This document shows positions 63,393-64,000 of a stretch of DNA of 64,000 bases, in pieces. The translations under genes were made by a program, and so were the position numbers. The DNA comes from Anoplopoma fimbria. Lineage: Eukaryota > Chordata > Actinopteri > Perciformes > Anoplopomatidae. Positions within the stretch are counted from its first letter, which is position 1. Each line of letters begins with the position of its first letter. The notes below the pieces were generated by a model. It made no database searches and was not told where the DNA came from. It was given only the letters and a program-made list of their open reading frames with translations. The stretch covers positions 28,910,700 through 28,974,699 of the forward strand of contig NC_072449.1 in the NCBI RefSeq assembly GCF_027596085.1, in the 5' to 3' direction.

Positions 63393-64000
63393 CTGCAGTT
63401 AGTTTATCAATGAAACACTGAAGCAGCACTCAGCCCTCTGTGTCTTTCTGTCTGAAGAAACTGACACACTCTCTACTGCATGTTTGTCCAATCACTCTGT
63501 TAAACTGTTTGTGCCCTTATGATTAAATGTGTCTCTTTTAGGGCAGAACTGCCAAATTTCAAGTGAATAAGCTTGAGAACAAAAGCCCCAGCCGAGGGTG
63601 CAGTCTAATGCTTGATAATGTGTCATTAAACAGCTCAGCCCTCCTCTATGAATCAGAGGGAATGCACTAGTTCAGCAACTAGAGAGCATCTTGCGAAGGG
63701 ATCACATCGCTGCCATGCCAAATCAATCAGACCATTGGGCTTAAAGTAGGGGAACCAATGGCCCCTTCTCCACTTCCTACCCCCCTGTACTTCCGGCAGC
63801 ATTGTTCGGACCACACCCATCTTCTTTCATTTTAATCTCAACTACACACCTGTGAAGATTTCGTGACTGCATCTTTCACTGTTGTGACAAAATCTGTCCA
63901 CAGACAGAAATATAAACTCCTGGCTAAGTAAGCAGAACCCCCTACGTTGTGGTTCCTGCTACAGTAGGTGTCTCCAGGACCCGGTTTGCAGTGAAGACTC
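63390..64000. other. Non-coding stretch to the window end
   Basis: No gene or repeat recognised in the last 610 bp. Confidence 0.4.

Overview
The window looks like non-coding nuclear DNA from a teleost fish, probably a percomorph. The evidence is an AT-rich base composition, an exceptional density of long (CA/GT)n microsatellites (about 30 tracts, many of 80-130 bp), and interspersed repeats that I recognise from memory as typical of fish genomes: tRNA-headed SINEs, LINE 3' ends, and hAT-type DNA transposons. I cannot name the species. I found no intact protein-coding gene, no tRNA, rRNA or snRNA gene, and no promoter. Almost all open frames in the window are translations of microsatellites, of purine-rich tracts, or of repeats.

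Layout. 0-7.4 kb: first copy of repeat family A (792-1306), a possible hAT end, a cluster of five CA/GT tracts (3.6-4.3 kb), a purine-rich tract, a reversed SINE (6.3-6.5 kb) and a decayed hAT transposase C-terminus (6.56-7.26 kb) with a SINE tail inside it. 7.4-20 kb: a SINE head, a possible TTAA-flanked element (10.7-11.1 kb), a nested structure (an inverted-repeat element at 11.19-12.21 kb interrupted by a hAT relic with an 8-bp target duplication), family A joined to a LINE tail (14.2-14.85 kb), a THAP-domain relic split by a 216-bp inverted-repeat insertion (15.47-15.84 kb), family B, and a full SINE (19.1-19.45 kb). 20-40 kb: LINE tails, a second and third family B copy, a duplicated segment carrying expanded GT tracts (26.65-27.12 and 28.13-28.66 kb), a non-autonomous hAT-like element (30.6-31.1 kb), GT/CA pairs at 33.3-33.7 kb, and two oppositely oriented copies of a tacttgagtaaatg repeat (37.2 and 38.2 kb). 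40-64 kb: four more family A copies, a reversed LINE tail, small tandem duplications, a decayed RecQ-like helicase fragment (46.6-46.9 kb), a fourth family B copy, a 9-bp minisatellite, a large reversed SINE (51.2-51.6 kb), a sequence repeated with a 519-bp period (58.5-59.1 kb), a SINE with a different tail (61.1-61.4 kb), and strongly purine-rich DNA (60.95-62.4 kb).

The genes do not work together, because there are none that look functional. The window records successive transposon insertion, nesting, decay and microsatellite expansion. The observations most worth following up are the interrupted THAP relic, the nested 11.2-12.2 kb element, the RecQ-like fragment, the duplicated segment at 26.7/28.2 kb, the 519-bp repeat, and the SINEs that share a head but carry different tails.
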